This document shows, piece by piece, positions 1-6,656 of a stretch of DNA of 8,251 nucleotides. This DNA comes from Nitrosomonadales bacterium (GTDB lineage Bacteria; Pseudomonadota; Gammaproteobacteria; Burkholderiales; SG8-41), in assembly GCA_009885185.1 (NCBI GenBank), contig VFLF01000576.1:1-8251 (forward strand), read 5' to 3'. The notes beneath the pieces were generated by a model. The model was not told the origin of the DNA. It ran no database searches and was given only the letters and a program-made list of their open reading frames with translations. Each line of letters begins with the position of its first letter. Position 1 is the stretch's first letter. Both the position numbers and the translations under genes were made by a program.

Positions 1-1
1 C

Positions 2-577
2 GCGCCGACCGTCGGCATCTGCCGCACCTTCGAGTGGCCGCGCGCGCAGCCCGAAACGCACGCCGCGATGGCGCTTGCGATCAGCAAACTCGGCGCGGCA
101 GGCGTCGCGATGGTGGATGTGGATCTGCCGCCCAACTTCGCCGGGTTGGTGCAGGCGCAGATGGACATCATGACTTACGAAATGGCGCATTCGCTCGCGT
201 ATGAATGGCACGCCCATCGCGCGCGCCTGTCGGCGAAGTTGCAAGAGCTGATCGCGGCAGGCCTCGCACTGTCGCGTGATCGCCATGACGCCGCCGTCAC
301 CCTCGCGCGCAACTGCCGCCGCATGACCGGCGAGCTTTTTTCGCGCGCTGACGTGTTGCTCGCGCCCAGCGCCATGGGCGAAGCGCCCGCGGGCTTGGGC
401 GCCACCGGCGACCCGCTGTTCAATCGCGTGTGGACGTTATTGCACACGCCGTGCGTGCATCTGCCGTTTACGCAGGGGCCGAAGGGATTGCCGGTCGGTT
501 TGCAGGTGATAGGCCCGCGCGGCGCAGACCGGCGCACGCTGCTATGCGCGAATTACCTGATGGGCAAGCTCACGTAA
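2..577 (+). CDS. Amidase signature family enzyme, C-terminal part (5' end outside window)
   Basis: The frame is open from the first bases of the window to a TAA at 575-577, giving 191 C-terminal residues. Amidase signature enzymes hydrolyse amides to a carboxylic acid and ammonia, usually in the cytoplasm. The family's C-terminal pattern is visible: the segment FSRADVLLAPSAMGEAPAG, then the stretch with TGDPLFNRVWTLLHTPCVHLPF, and the ending GLPVGLQVIGPRGADRRTL. The glycine-rich signature and the Ser-cisSer-Lys catalytic triad lie upstream of the window, so activity cannot be judged. The gene converges with the dioxygenase gene across a 33-base gap, so it is not in that array. The substrate is unknown; glutamyl-tRNA amidotransferase subunit A is a related family but is less likely in this catabolic setting. 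Confidence 0.88.
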   Translation, partial: APTVGICRTFEWPRAQPETHAAMALAISKLGAAGVAMVDVDLPPNFAGLVQAQMDIMTYEMAHSLAYEWHAHRARLSAKLQELIAAGLALSRDRHDAAVTLARNCRRMTGELFSRADVLLAPSAMGEAPAGLGATGDPLFNRVWTLLHTPCVHLPFTQGPKGLPVGLQVIGPRGADRRTLLCANYLMGKLT

Positions 578-585
578 TCACGTAG

Positions 586-602
586 CGTGCGCCGTGCGCA
601 CG
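586..602. terminator. Hairpin in the convergent gap, possible bidirectional terminator
   Basis: A perfect 7-bp stem (CGTGCGC at 586-592, GCGCACG at 596-602) closes a 3-base loop. It lies between the amidase stop (577) and the dioxygenase stop (611), where a shared terminator would be expected. Neither side carries a T-run, so it is not a classical intrinsic terminator. It may only stabilise 3' ends or assist termination by another route. Confidence 0.4.
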
Positions 603-610
603 AAACAACG

Positions 611-1555
611 CTACAGCGCCGTAATAGGCACGCCCTCGATGGCCGTCGACGGCTGGCCATCCACCCCCACCGGCACATCGCCCACCAGCGTGACGCGATA
701 AAACTGGCGGTCGAAGTCGGAATCGAAAATATCGCGTGGCGCGAGATGCGCGGTGGCGCGGTTATCCCAGAACGCAACGCTGCCCGGCGCCCAGCGAAAG
801 CGCGCGGTGAATTCGGGGCGCACGATGTGCTCCCACAAAAACTCCAGCAGCACCTGACTCTCGCGCGGCGACACGCCGATGATGGATTTCAGAAACGACG
901 GGCTGACGAACAGCGCGCGCTCGCCGGTTTCGGGATGCACTCTGACGATGGGGTGTTCGCTCACCAGCGTGCGCTTCCTCATCAGCTCCTGATACTCCGG
1001 CGTTTGATCCACGCCGGGCGGCGGCGCGAAGCGATGCACGCCGCGCAAGCCATCGACAAACTTCTGCATCACCGGCGACAGCGCATTGTAGGCGGCCACC
1101 AGATTGGTAAATAACGTGTCGCCGCCATAGGGCGGCACGATATCGCCGCGCAACATCGACGCAGCGGGCGGATTGATCGCTGCGGTGATGTCGGTGTGCC
1201 AGCCCGACCACGGCCGAAACAGCACCTGCCCCTGAAAACGGTTGGCCTTGCGATCCTTGGCCACGGAATAAATTTGCGGATACTCGCCGTCGCTGCCGTA
1301 CACCACATGCCCGGCGGTGGTGTCGCCGAACTGGCGCGCGGCGGCGATGTGCTTCGCGTGATCGAGATGCTGATCGCGAAAGAACACCACCTTCCAGCGC
1401 AGCAACGCGGCACGCACCGCGCTCACGTGCGCCGGCGGTAGCGGGCGCGACAGATCTACACCATGTATCTCGGCACCGCAGTGGATGGACATGGGAGCCA
1501 CTTCAATTGCCCCGGACGACTGTGCTGCCGTTTGACGCATGGCTTGTACTGACAT
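611..1555 (-). CDS. TauD/TfdA family Fe(II)/2-oxoglutarate-dependent dioxygenase
   Basis: A 314-residue cytoplasmic enzyme, slightly longer than E. coli TauD (283). Family members couple decarboxylation of 2-oxoglutarate to hydroxylation of substrates such as taurine, alkylsulfonates or 2,4-D. The iron-binding facial triad is visible: H120 and D122 in WHTD, and H270 in WDNRATAH. R283 and R287 in the RQFYR segment align with TauD R266 and R270, which bind the 2-oxoglutarate carboxylate. The early RWKVVFFRDQ strand (residues 53-62) is also typical. The ATG at 1553-1555 is supported by AGGGAGA (complement of 1562-1568) six bases upstream. It is the last gene of the minus-strand array, 123 bases after the cupin stop, and that gap holds one copy of the 17-base repeat. 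The N-terminal extension of about 20 residues is probably disordered. The family is certain; the substrate is not predictable here. Confidence 0.92.
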   Translation of the reverse strand: MSVQAMRQTAAQSSGAIEVAPMSIHCGAEIHGVDLSRPLPPAHVSAVRAALLRWKVVFFRDQHLDHAKHIAAARQFGDTTAGHVVYGSDGEYPQIYSVAKDRKANRFQGQVLFRPWSGWHTDITAAINPPAASMLRGDIVPPYGGDTLFTNLVAAYNALSPVMQKFVDGLRGVHRFAPPPGVDQTPEYQELMRKRTLVSEHPIVRVHPETGERALFVSPSFLKSIIGVSPRESQVLLEFLWEHIVRPEFTARFRWAPGSVAFWDNRATAHLAPRDIFDSDFDRQFYRVTLVGDVPVGVDGQPSTAIEGVPITAL

Positions 1556-1651
1556 GGCTTATCTCCCTGGATTCGCGACCGAGTCCGATTCTCTACCTGT
1601 TTCGGGCATCAAAGCAATGCATCGTCAAACGGAAGTAGACTCACACAAAAA

Positions 1652-1668
1652 TCGTAAGTATTTGTTTT
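1652..1668 (-). repeat. 17-base repeat, copy 1 (upstream of dioxygenase)
   Basis: Read on the minus strand, this is AAAACAAATACTTACGA. The identical 17 bases occur on the plus strand at 6657-6673. The copy starts 10 bases after the cupin stop codon and 96 bases before the dioxygenase start. It sits in an AT-rich patch of an otherwise GC-rich window. Both copies read in the same sense relative to the gene that follows. The function is unknown. Confidence 0.6.
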
Positions 1669-1678
1669 TATTGATCTT

Positions 1679-2077
1679 TCATCCACGCTCTCCTGGCAGC
1701 GGAATGCCCGCTTCGGCGGCGCGATGTTGTGGCCGCTCGCTGGTATAGCCGGCGTTGGTGGTGTAGATGACGACCATGCGGCTGTCTTTGGCGGCTTCGA
1801 TGCCGTGCGGCAACCCTGCCGGCAGACTGACCAAACTGCCCGGCGCCATCGGTACGGGATCGCGCTCTTCGAACGTAATCGCGCCGCACCCCTCGACGCA
1901 AAAAATCACTTCGTCGTCGTTGGGGTGTACATGAAAAGGCGTCACCTGCCCCGGCTCGTAGCAATTCATGCGCGTGACAAGATCCTTTGATTCAAGCAGA
2001 GGCTGGTTGACTCGCGCTTCGGGTGAATACTTTATCAGGCCGCTGATGTTGAGGGACTGCACGGTTCCAGTGGTCAT
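1679..2077 (-). CDS. Single-domain cupin protein
   Basis: A 132-residue small cytoplasmic protein with one conserved cupin barrel. Motif 1 is GQVTPFHVHPNDDEVIFCVEG, with likely metal ligands H49, H51 and E56. Motif 2 is GSLVSLPAGLPHGI, with H91 as the likely fourth ligand. A metal-binding site therefore looks intact. Cupins of this size include dioxygenases, isomerases, decarboxylases and sugar- or acid-binding proteins, so the reaction cannot be assigned. The C-terminal 25 residues or so after the barrel are polar and probably flexible. GGAGA (complement of 2085-2089) lies seven bases ahead of the ATG. The gene sits between Bug-1 (86 bases upstream, with a terminator-like hairpin in the gap) and the dioxygenase gene (123 bases downstream), so a role in processing the same substrate is plausible but inferred. 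Confidence 0.88.
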   Translation of the reverse strand: MTTGTVQSLNISGLIKYSPEARVNQPLLESKDLVTRMNCYEPGQVTPFHVHPNDDEVIFCVEGCGAITFEERDPVPMAPGSLVSLPAGLPHGIEAAKDSRMVVIYTTNAGYTSERPQHRAAEAGIPLPGERG

Positions 2078-2094
2078 AGTTGTTTCTCCAATTC

Positions 2095-2119
2095 AAATAA
2101 ACGCGATGGCGAAATCGCG
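2095..2119 (-). terminator. Intrinsic terminator or attenuator between Bug-1 and cupin
   Basis: On the minus strand a perfect 6-bp stem (CGCGAT, loop TTCGCC, ATCGCG) is followed immediately by TTTATTT (complement of 2095-2101). It starts 44 bases after the Bug-1 stop and ends just before the cupin ribosome binding site. The stem is short and the T-run is interrupted by one A, so partial termination fits better than a full stop. Confidence 0.5.
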
Positions 2120-2121
2120 AA

Positions 2122-2148
2122 GGAGCACCCAGCCAGTGGGTCCACTCC
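2122..2148 (-). other. Second, imperfect hairpin downstream of Bug-1
   Basis: An inner 5-bp stem (ACCCA at 2127-2131, TGGGT at 2137-2141) with a 5-base loop is extended by GGAG (2122-2125) pairing with CTCC (2145-2148) across a small 1x3 internal loop. It precedes the terminator-like hairpin in the direction of transcription. It could protect the Bug-1 mRNA 3' end or be chance pairing. Confidence 0.3.
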
Positions 2149-2163
2149 TCACGCCTCACGCTG

Positions 2164-3144
2164 TTAATTAGCCTTCACGCCCGCCGTCTTGATCACCGGC
2201 CCCCACTTGTCGAGTTCGGCGCGGATGAATTTGGCGAATTCCTCCGGCGTGCCGCCCGCGGTTTCGATGCTGACCGCCGTCAGTTTGTCTTTCACGTCCT
2301 GCATCGCGAGCACGCGATTCGATTCGACGTTGAGCCGGGTGATGATGGGCTTGGGCGTGCCGGCGGGCGCCTGAAAGCCGTACCACACCAGCCCGTCGAT
2401 GCGGGGCAAGCCGGCTTCCTTCATGGTGGGCACGTCGGGAAACGCCGAGACGCGCGCCGCGCTGGTGACGGCCAGCGCTCTCACGCGGCCCGATTTGATG
2501 AACGCCTGATGGCCGGCCACTGCGTCGAAGAACACCGGCACTTCGCCGGCGGCGAGCGCGGGTGCGCCGGTGCCGCTGCCTTTGTACGGTATGTGCTGGC
2601 TCGGTATGCCGGTGACGATTTTGAACATTTCGCCGACCAAGTGCGGCGCGCTGCCGGTGCCGGGCGAGCCCCAGCTCACGGCGCCGGGCTTGGATTTGGC
2701 GAGTGTGATGACCTCGCTCACGGATTTCACCGGCACCTGTGCGTTGGACATCATGAACACCGGCATGGTCGCTGAAAGAATAATCGGCACGAAATCCTTC
2801 ACCGGGTCGTACGGCAGATTGGTATAGATGTGCGGCCCGATGCCGTGCGTGGTGATGCCGCTGTGCAGTATGGTGTAGCCATCGGGCGCGGCCTTGGCGA
2901 CGACGTTGGTGCCGATCACGCCGCCCGATCCGGGGCGATTGTCGATCACCACCGTTTGCCCCAGCAAATCACCGAGCTTTTGTCCCATCACGCGCGCGAG
3001 CACGTCCGCCGCGCCGCCGGGCGGCAAAAACACCACCACGCGCAGCGGACGGTTGGGATAGTTTTGCTGGGCCTGAACACTAGCGACAAAGCCGCAGGCC
3101 ATCGCAATGGCAGCGGCTGTTCCGGCAACAATTTTTGCGTTCAT
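2164..3144 (-). CDS. Bug/TctC-family periplasmic solute-binding protein (Bug-1)
   Basis: This is a 326-residue exported binding protein, a typical length for the Bug (TctC) family that serves tripartite tricarboxylate transporters. A signal peptide covers residues 1-25: positive MNAK, a hydrophobic core, and a VQA cleavage site before QQNYP. The mature protein shows the family pattern: YPNRPLR, then PPGGAAD (PGG at 42-44, D47), then DNRPGSGG, AAPDGYT, PYKG (186-189), and VWYGFQAPAGTPKP (253-266). The ATG at 3142-3144 was chosen because GGAGGA (complement of 3153-3158) lies eight bases upstream. A TTG eight codons earlier would place that Shine-Dalgarno inside the gene. Bug proteins bind small carboxylates or amides, often through backbone and water contacts, so the ligand cannot be read from motifs. 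It lies 66 bases after the CoA-transferase, consistent with co-transcription. No TctA/TctB subunit is present in the window. Confidence 0.93.
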   Translation of the reverse strand: MNAKIVAGTAAAIAMACGFVASVQAQQNYPNRPLRVVVFLPPGGAADVLARVMGQKLGDLLGQTVVIDNRPGSGGVIGTNVVAKAAPDGYTILHSGITTHGIGPHIYTNLPYDPVKDFVPIILSATMPVFMMSNAQVPVKSVSEVITLAKSKPGAVSWGSPGTGSAPHLVGEMFKIVTGIPSQHIPYKGSGTGAPALAAGEVPVFFDAVAGHQAFIKSGRVRALAVTSAARVSAFPDVPTMKEAGLPRIDGLVWYGFQAPAGTPKPIITRLNVESNRVLAMQDVKDKLTAVSIETAGGTPEEFAKFIRAELDKWGPVIKTAGVKAN

Positions 3145-3152
3145 GGGTGATG

Positions 3153-3158
3153 TCCTCC
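3153..3158 (-). promoter_or_regulatory. Shine-Dalgarno site of Bug-1
   Basis: The minus strand reads GGAGGA eight bases before the ATG at 3142-3144. This strong site fixes the start and argues against the TTG at 3166-3168. Confidence 0.8.
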
Positions 3159-3210
3159 GTTCATTCAAGAATTCGTTGAGTTTACCAGTGCCGCCGCCCC
3201 GCTGCCGGCG

Positions 3211-4482
3211 TTACCCCAGCGCCCCCGCCGCGCGCAACCGGTCGATCTCTGCCGATCCGGCGCCGAGCCAATCTGTCAGCACGGCAACCGTATGCTCACC
3301 GAGCATCGGCGCTGCGCTGCGGTACTGCACGGGCGTGGCGCTCAAGCGGATCGGATTGCCGACGGCGGCCACTTTGGTTCCGTCACTGCGTTCGAGTTCG
3401 ACTTTAAGGCTGCGTTCGCGCGCCTGTTCCATCTCGAACACCTGTTGCAGATCGTTGATGCGCCCGTTCGGCACACCGCCCGCATCGAGCCTGGCCGCGA
3501 GGTCATCGACCTTATGTTGCGCGAACGTGATGCGCAGTTCGCCCAGCGCGAAATCGCGGTTGATCTGCCGCGTAGAGGGCGTGGCCATGCGTGCATCGCG
3601 CGCGAGGTCATCGCGCGCCAGCGCCGCGCACAAGGCCTGCCATTGCGTATTGTTGCCGCAAGCGACGATGAGATGTCCATCCGCGCATTGGAATGTTTCG
3701 TACGGCATCATGATGCCGCCGGACGATGTGCCCGTGCGCGCGGGCACTTTGCCGGTTTGGAAATAAGCGGCAGCCTGATGCGGACTGAGCGCCGCAACGG
3801 TGTCGAACAATGCCATGTCGATGTGCTGACCGAGGCCGCTCGCATCGCGTTCGCGCAGCGCCGCCAGAATGGCGATGCCCGCATACAGGCCGGTCGACAG
3901 ATCGACGATGGACGCGCCGATTTTCATCGGCCCGCCACCCGGCACGCCGTCGGGATGGCCGGTCACGCTCATCAGCCCGCCGACGCCCTGAAAGATATAG
4001 TCGTAGCCCGGCCGCTCGCGCAGCGGCCCGGTCTGGCCGAATCCGGTGATCGAGCAATACACCAGCCGCGGGTTCAACGCGGACAACGTTGCATAATCGA
4101 GCCCGCGCCGCGCGAGATCGCCGACCTTGTAGTTCTCGATCAGCACGTCGACCTCGCACGCCAACCGGCGCACCAGCGCCGCGCCCGCGTCGTTCGCGAG
4201 GTCGATGGCAATGGAGCGCTTGTTGCGATTGGTGCTGCTGAAATAGGTCGAATCGCGGGTGGGTTCTCCGTGCTCGTCGGGCAGCCACGGCGGGCCCCAC
4301 GGACGCGTGTCGTCGCCCACGCCGGGCCGCTCGATCTTGACCACATCGGCGCCCAGATCGGCCAGCGTCTGCGCGCAGCTCGGGCCGGCCAGCACCCGCG
4401 CGAGGTCGAGCACCCGCAAGCCAGCCAGCGCCGGAGCCCGAGACCGTAGCGCAGGCGCCGCCGCGCTCGATTTATTTTTCAT
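3211..4482 (-). CDS. CaiB/BaiF family (class III) CoA-transferase
   Basis: A 423-residue cytoplasmic enzyme of normal family length. Class III CoA-transferases move CoA from a donor such as succinyl-CoA to a carboxylic acid. The N-terminal hallmark LAGLRVLDLARVLAGP (19-34) is followed by LGADVVKIERPGVGDDTR (43-60), NRNKRSIAIDL (85-95) and DVLIENY (112-118). SITGFGQTGP (144-153) and DYIFQGVGGLMSVTG (161-175) follow. D194 in SIVDLSTGLYAG matches the catalytic aspartate that forms the acyl anhydride. The end carries PNGRINDLQQVF and GEHT. The ATG at 4480-4482 lacks a clear Shine-Dalgarno site, but the first codons are A-rich, which can support initiation. It lies 38 bases after Bug-2 and 66 before Bug-1, so uptake followed by CoA activation of a carboxylate is plausible. 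No other CoA-thioester enzyme is in the window, and the acceptor acid is unknown. Confidence 0.94.
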   Translation of the reverse strand: MKNKSSAAAPALRSRAPALAGLRVLDLARVLAGPSCAQTLADLGADVVKIERPGVGDDTRPWGPPWLPDEHGEPTRDSTYFSSTNRNKRSIAIDLANDAGAALVRRLACEVDVLIENYKVGDLARRGLDYATLSALNPRLVYCSITGFGQTGPLRERPGYDYIFQGVGGLMSVTGHPDGVPGGGPMKIGASIVDLSTGLYAGIAILAALRERDASGLGQHIDMALFDTVAALSPHQAAAYFQTGKVPARTGTSSGGIMMPYETFQCADGHLIVACGNNTQWQALCAALARDDLARDARMATPSTRQINRDFALGELRITFAQHKVDDLAARLDAGGVPNGRINDLQQVFEMEQARERSLKVELERSDGTKVAAVGNPIRLSATPVQYRSAAPMLGEHTVAVLTDWLGAGSAEIDRLRAAGALG

Positions 4483-4520
4483 AAAGGTGGCGTCTTGAAA
4501 TCCGCTTGTTGCGCGGCACG

Positions 4521-5516
4521 TTACTGGATTTTGATTCCCGCCGCCTTCACCACATCACGCCACATCACGATCTCGCGGCGGATTTGCTCCTGCAATTCTT
4601 CGGGCGTGCTGGCCGCCGGCAACACGCCGTCGCCGCGCAGGCGTTCTTCCATCTCCTTGGTGCGTATCACCTTGCTGATCTCGCCGTGCAGGCGGTCCAC
4701 GATGGCGCGCGGCACGCCTTTGGGGCCGATCACCGCGTGCCAGTTGTTGACTTCGTAACCCGGCACGCCCGCCTCGGCGATGGTCGGTATGGCCGGCTCG
4801 GTGGGTAAGCGCGCAGCGGTGGTCACCGCCAGCGCACGGATGCGCCCGGCCTTCACCTGCGACAGCGACGCCTGCGGCGTGGCAAACACCAGTTGCACCT
4901 GGCCGGCGATCAACTCGGTGAGTGCAGGACCGCCGCCTTTATACGGCACGTGCGTCATGCGAACACCCGCCATGTGCAAAAACTGCGCGTTGGCCAGATG
5001 CACGATGCCGCCCTGCCCGCTGGAACCATAGGCGACGTGATCGGGCCGCGCTTTCGCCAGCGAGATCAGCTCCTTGAGATTTTTCGCCGGCACCGACGGA
5101 TGGATCACCGCGATCAGCGGGCCACTCGCCACGCGAATCACCGGCGTGAAATCATTTGCCGTGTCGAACTTGACGGCGTACAGACTCGGATTGATCGAAA
5201 AACTCGGCGTGATGAGGTTGAGGGTGTAGCCATCGGGCGCGGCGCGCATGCCCGCCTCGAAGCCAAGCATGCTGCCCGCGCCGGGACGGTTTTCGACGAT
5301 CACCTGCTGACCCATGGATTCGGATAGTTTTTGCGCCAGCACGCGACCGACAAAATCCGTGCCGCCGCCGGGCGCGGCGGCGACGATGATGCGCACCGGT
5401 TTCACCGGATACGTCTGTGCGGCGACCGGCGCTGTCGCGACCACTGCCAACGTGAGTAACACCGCGCGATGCCGACGGACACCCAGCCACCTGCCTTCTT
5501 CTGCAACCCATGCCAT
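4521..5516 (-). CDS. Bug/TctC-family periplasmic solute-binding protein (Bug-2)
   Basis: A 331-residue exported binding protein and the first gene of the minus-strand array. The signal peptide is long: residues 1-18 include the basic VRRHR, then a hydrophobic core runs to a VAA site at about 33, before QTYP. Family motifs are YPVKPVR, APGGGTD (PGGG 49-52, D54), ENRPGAGS, AAPDGYT, VPYKGGGPAL (PYKG 191-194), AEAGVPGYEV and NNWHAVIGPKGVP. The ATG at 5514-5516 was chosen because GAGGTG (complement of 5521-5526) sits four bases upstream. The longer frame starting at TTG 5571-5573 would begin inside the proposed -35 box. The protein is clearly diverged from Bug-1 and Bug-3, so it probably binds a different ligand; the ligand itself is unknown. 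Confidence 0.92.
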   Translation of the reverse strand: MAWVAEEGRWLGVRRHRAVLLTLAVVATAPVAAQTYPVKPVRIIVAAAPGGGTDFVGRVLAQKLSESMGQQVIVENRPGAGSMLGFEAGMRAAPDGYTLNLITPSFSINPSLYAVKFDTANDFTPVIRVASGPLIAVIHPSVPAKNLKELISLAKARPDHVAYGSSGQGGIVHLANAQFLHMAGVRMTHVPYKGGGPALTELIAGQVQLVFATPQASLSQVKAGRIRALAVTTAARLPTEPAIPTIAEAGVPGYEVNNWHAVIGPKGVPRAIVDRLHGEISKVIRTKEMEERLRGDGVLPAASTPEELQEQIRREIVMWRDVVKAAGIKIQ

Positions 5517-5544
5517 GAAACACCTCAGATTTAAAAGAGCCGCT

Positions 5545-5573
5545 ATCCTAGTCCGCGCGGCGGCGCGGTTCAA
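5545..5573 (-). promoter_or_regulatory. Sigma70-like promoter of the minus-strand array
   Basis: On the minus strand the -35 box is TTGAAC (complement of 5568-5573) and the -10 box is TAGGAT (complement of 5545-5550), with a 17-base spacer. Each box matches four of six consensus positions. Transcription would start near 5538, leaving a leader of about 22 bases that contains the GAGGTG site of Bug-2. Prediction from sequence only. Confidence 0.5.
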
Positions 5574-5582
5574 TCAAAATAT

Positions 5583-5590
5583 GGCATGCC
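5583..5590. promoter_or_regulatory. Palindrome between divergent promoters, possible operator
   Basis: GGCATGCC is a perfect 8-base palindrome lying between the two outward-facing -35 boxes (5568-5573 and 5592-5597). A regulator bound here could affect both directions. It is short, and no regulator gene is present in the window to support it. Confidence 0.25.
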
Positions 5591-5591
5591 G

Positions 5592-5619
5592 TTCGCCGCA
5601 CGCGCGCCGGCGTTATACT
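5592..5619 (+). promoter_or_regulatory. Sigma70-like promoter of the Bug-3 side
   Basis: A good -10 box, TATACT (5614-5619), is preceded after 16 bases by a weak -35, TTCGCC (5592-5597). Transcription would start near 5626, giving a leader of about 20 bases with a GGAGA site. This supports the GTG start at 5646, because the in-frame ATG at 5586 would lie upstream of the promoter. Confidence 0.45.
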
Positions 5620-5635
5620 TCCCACGACGACTCAT

Positions 5636-5640
5636 GGAGA
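5636..5640 (+). promoter_or_regulatory. Shine-Dalgarno site deciding the Bug-3 start
   Basis: GGAGA lies five bases before GTG 5646-5648. The nearby in-frame ATG 5634-5636 overlaps this site and has no Shine-Dalgarno of its own. Confidence 0.6.
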
Positions 5641-5645
5641 CTCCC

Positions 5646-6650
5646 GTGCCACGACTCACTCGTACATTCGCCTTATTCACGCGCTGCCATCGTAGCGCTC
5701 TGACGTTTGCGTTGATGTCCTCGCTCGCGACAGGGACGGTGATGGTCGCGGCAGCGGACACTCAGTACCCCACGCGCCCGGTGCGCATGCTGGTGGGCTT
5801 CACCCCCGGCGGCACCAGCGATGTGGTGGCGCGCATTATCAGCCGAAAACTCACCGAAGCGTGGGGCCAGCAGTTCGTAGTGGATAACCGTGCCGGCGCA
5901 GCGGGCATGCTGGCCACCGAGCTTACCGCGCGCGCCGCACCCGACGGCCACACGCTGATTTTTATTTCGTCCACGTTTTCGATGCAGCCGAGTTCCACGC
6001 CGAATCTGCCGTACGATCCGCTACGCGATTTCACGCCCATTTCACTCGCGGTATCGTCGCCCTATATTCTTGTCGCGCATCCGTCGGTGGCTGCAAATTC
6101 CGTCAAGGATCTGATCGCGCTCGCCAAGGCTAAACCTGGCGCGCTGTCGAGCGCCACCGCCGGGCCGGGCAGCGCCATTCACGTCACTGCGGAGTTGTTC
6201 AACACCATGGCGGGTGTGAACATTTTGCTGGTGCCTTACAAAGGCGTGGTCGGCATCACCGATCTGATCGCGGGCCAGGTGAATCTGGCGTTCGCGGGTT
6301 TCGCGCAATCCATCGCGCATGTCAAAAGCGGGCGGCTGAAGGTGCTGGGCATCTCCACGCACACGCGCTCCGCGCTGATGCCGGAGATACCCACCATCGC
6401 GGAAGCCGCCGTGCCCGGCTTCGACGTGTCGATCTGGTACGGACTGCTGGGGCCGGCGAAACTGCCCAAGCCCATCCTCGGCAAGCTGCATGGCGGCGTG
6501 ACGCAAGCGTTGAAAGCGCCCGACGTGCGCCAGTCGCTCACCGACCTGAGTGTGGAAAACATCGGCAGCACACCGGAACAGTTCGCGGCGACCATCCGCA
6601 CCGACATCGACAAGTGGATGAAACTCGCCAAGAGCACGCCCAAGAAATAA
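5646..6650 (+). CDS. Bug/TctC-family periplasmic solute-binding protein (Bug-3)
   Basis: A 334-residue exported binding protein when read from GTG 5646, with ATG 5634 (338 residues) as the main alternative. The signal peptide has several basic residues in the first 16 (R3, R6, R13, R16), then a hydrophobic stretch to an alanine-rich cleavage region at about 36-37, before DTQYP. Family motifs are YPTRPVR, FTPGGTSD (PGG 54-56, D59), DNRAGAAG, AAPDGHT, NLPYDPLRDFTPI, PGSAIH, VPYKG (197-200) and IWYGLLGPAKLPKP. It is transcribed away from Bug-2 and is followed 30 bases later by the MFS gene, so the two may be co-transcribed. Motif spacing shows it is not a recent copy of Bug-1 or Bug-2. The ligand is unknown, and no transporter membrane subunits are nearby, so it must use distant TctA/TctB partners or serve another role such as sensing. 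Confidence 0.92.
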   Translation: MPRLTRTFALFTRCHRSALTFALMSSLATGTVMVAAADTQYPTRPVRMLVGFTPGGTSDVVARIISRKLTEAWGQQFVVDNRAGAAGMLATELTARAAPDGHTLIFISSTFSMQPSSTPNLPYDPLRDFTPISLAVSSPYILVAHPSVAANSVKDLIALAKAKPGALSSATAGPGSAIHVTAELFNTMAGVNILLVPYKGVVGITDLIAGQVNLAFAGFAQSIAHVKSGRLKVLGISTHTRSALMPEIPTIAEAAVPGFDVSIWYGLLGPAKLPKPILGKLHGGVTQALKAPDVRQSLTDLSVENIGSTPEQFAATIRTDIDKWMKLAKSTPKK

Positions 6651-6656
6651 TTTTTT

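Noticed and set aside
1539..1748. Plus-strand open frame covering the cupin-dioxygenase gap
   Set aside because: It overlaps both flanking genes, has no ribosome binding site and no recognisable motif, and sits where a leader is expected.
1968..2171. Plus-strand open frame over the Bug-1/cupin gap
   Set aside because: It overlaps the cupin start, and its translation shows no domain. The gap is better explained by hairpins and the cupin ribosome binding site.
3214..3233. GC-rich hairpin after the CoA-transferase stop as a terminator
   Set aside because: Only a 5-bp stem with a 9-base loop and no T-run. Bug-1 follows closely with a strong ribosome binding site, so read-through is more likely.
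3292..4449. Long plus-strand open frame (385 codons) opposite the CoA-transferase
   Set aside because: It mirrors a clear CaiB/BaiF gene. The protein is rich in Arg, His and Ala with no recognisable domain, as expected for the antisense of a high-GC gene.
5551..5567. CG-only low-complexity stretch as a repeat or structured element
   Set aside because: It is the spacer between the proposed -35 and -10 boxes and matches the general GC-rich background.
5517..5573. TTG-initiated N-terminal extension of Bug-2
   Set aside because: The TTG falls in the proposed -35 box, and the extension would precede the normal signal peptide. ATG 5516 has a well-spaced GAGGTG.
5586..5645. ATG 5586 as the Bug-3 start
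   Set aside because: It lies upstream of the TATACT -10 box with no Shine-Dalgarno and adds 20 residues before the signal peptide.
6042..6506. Minus-strand open frame opposite Bug-3
   Set aside because: His/Arg/Gly-rich shadow of the Bug gene, with no motif.
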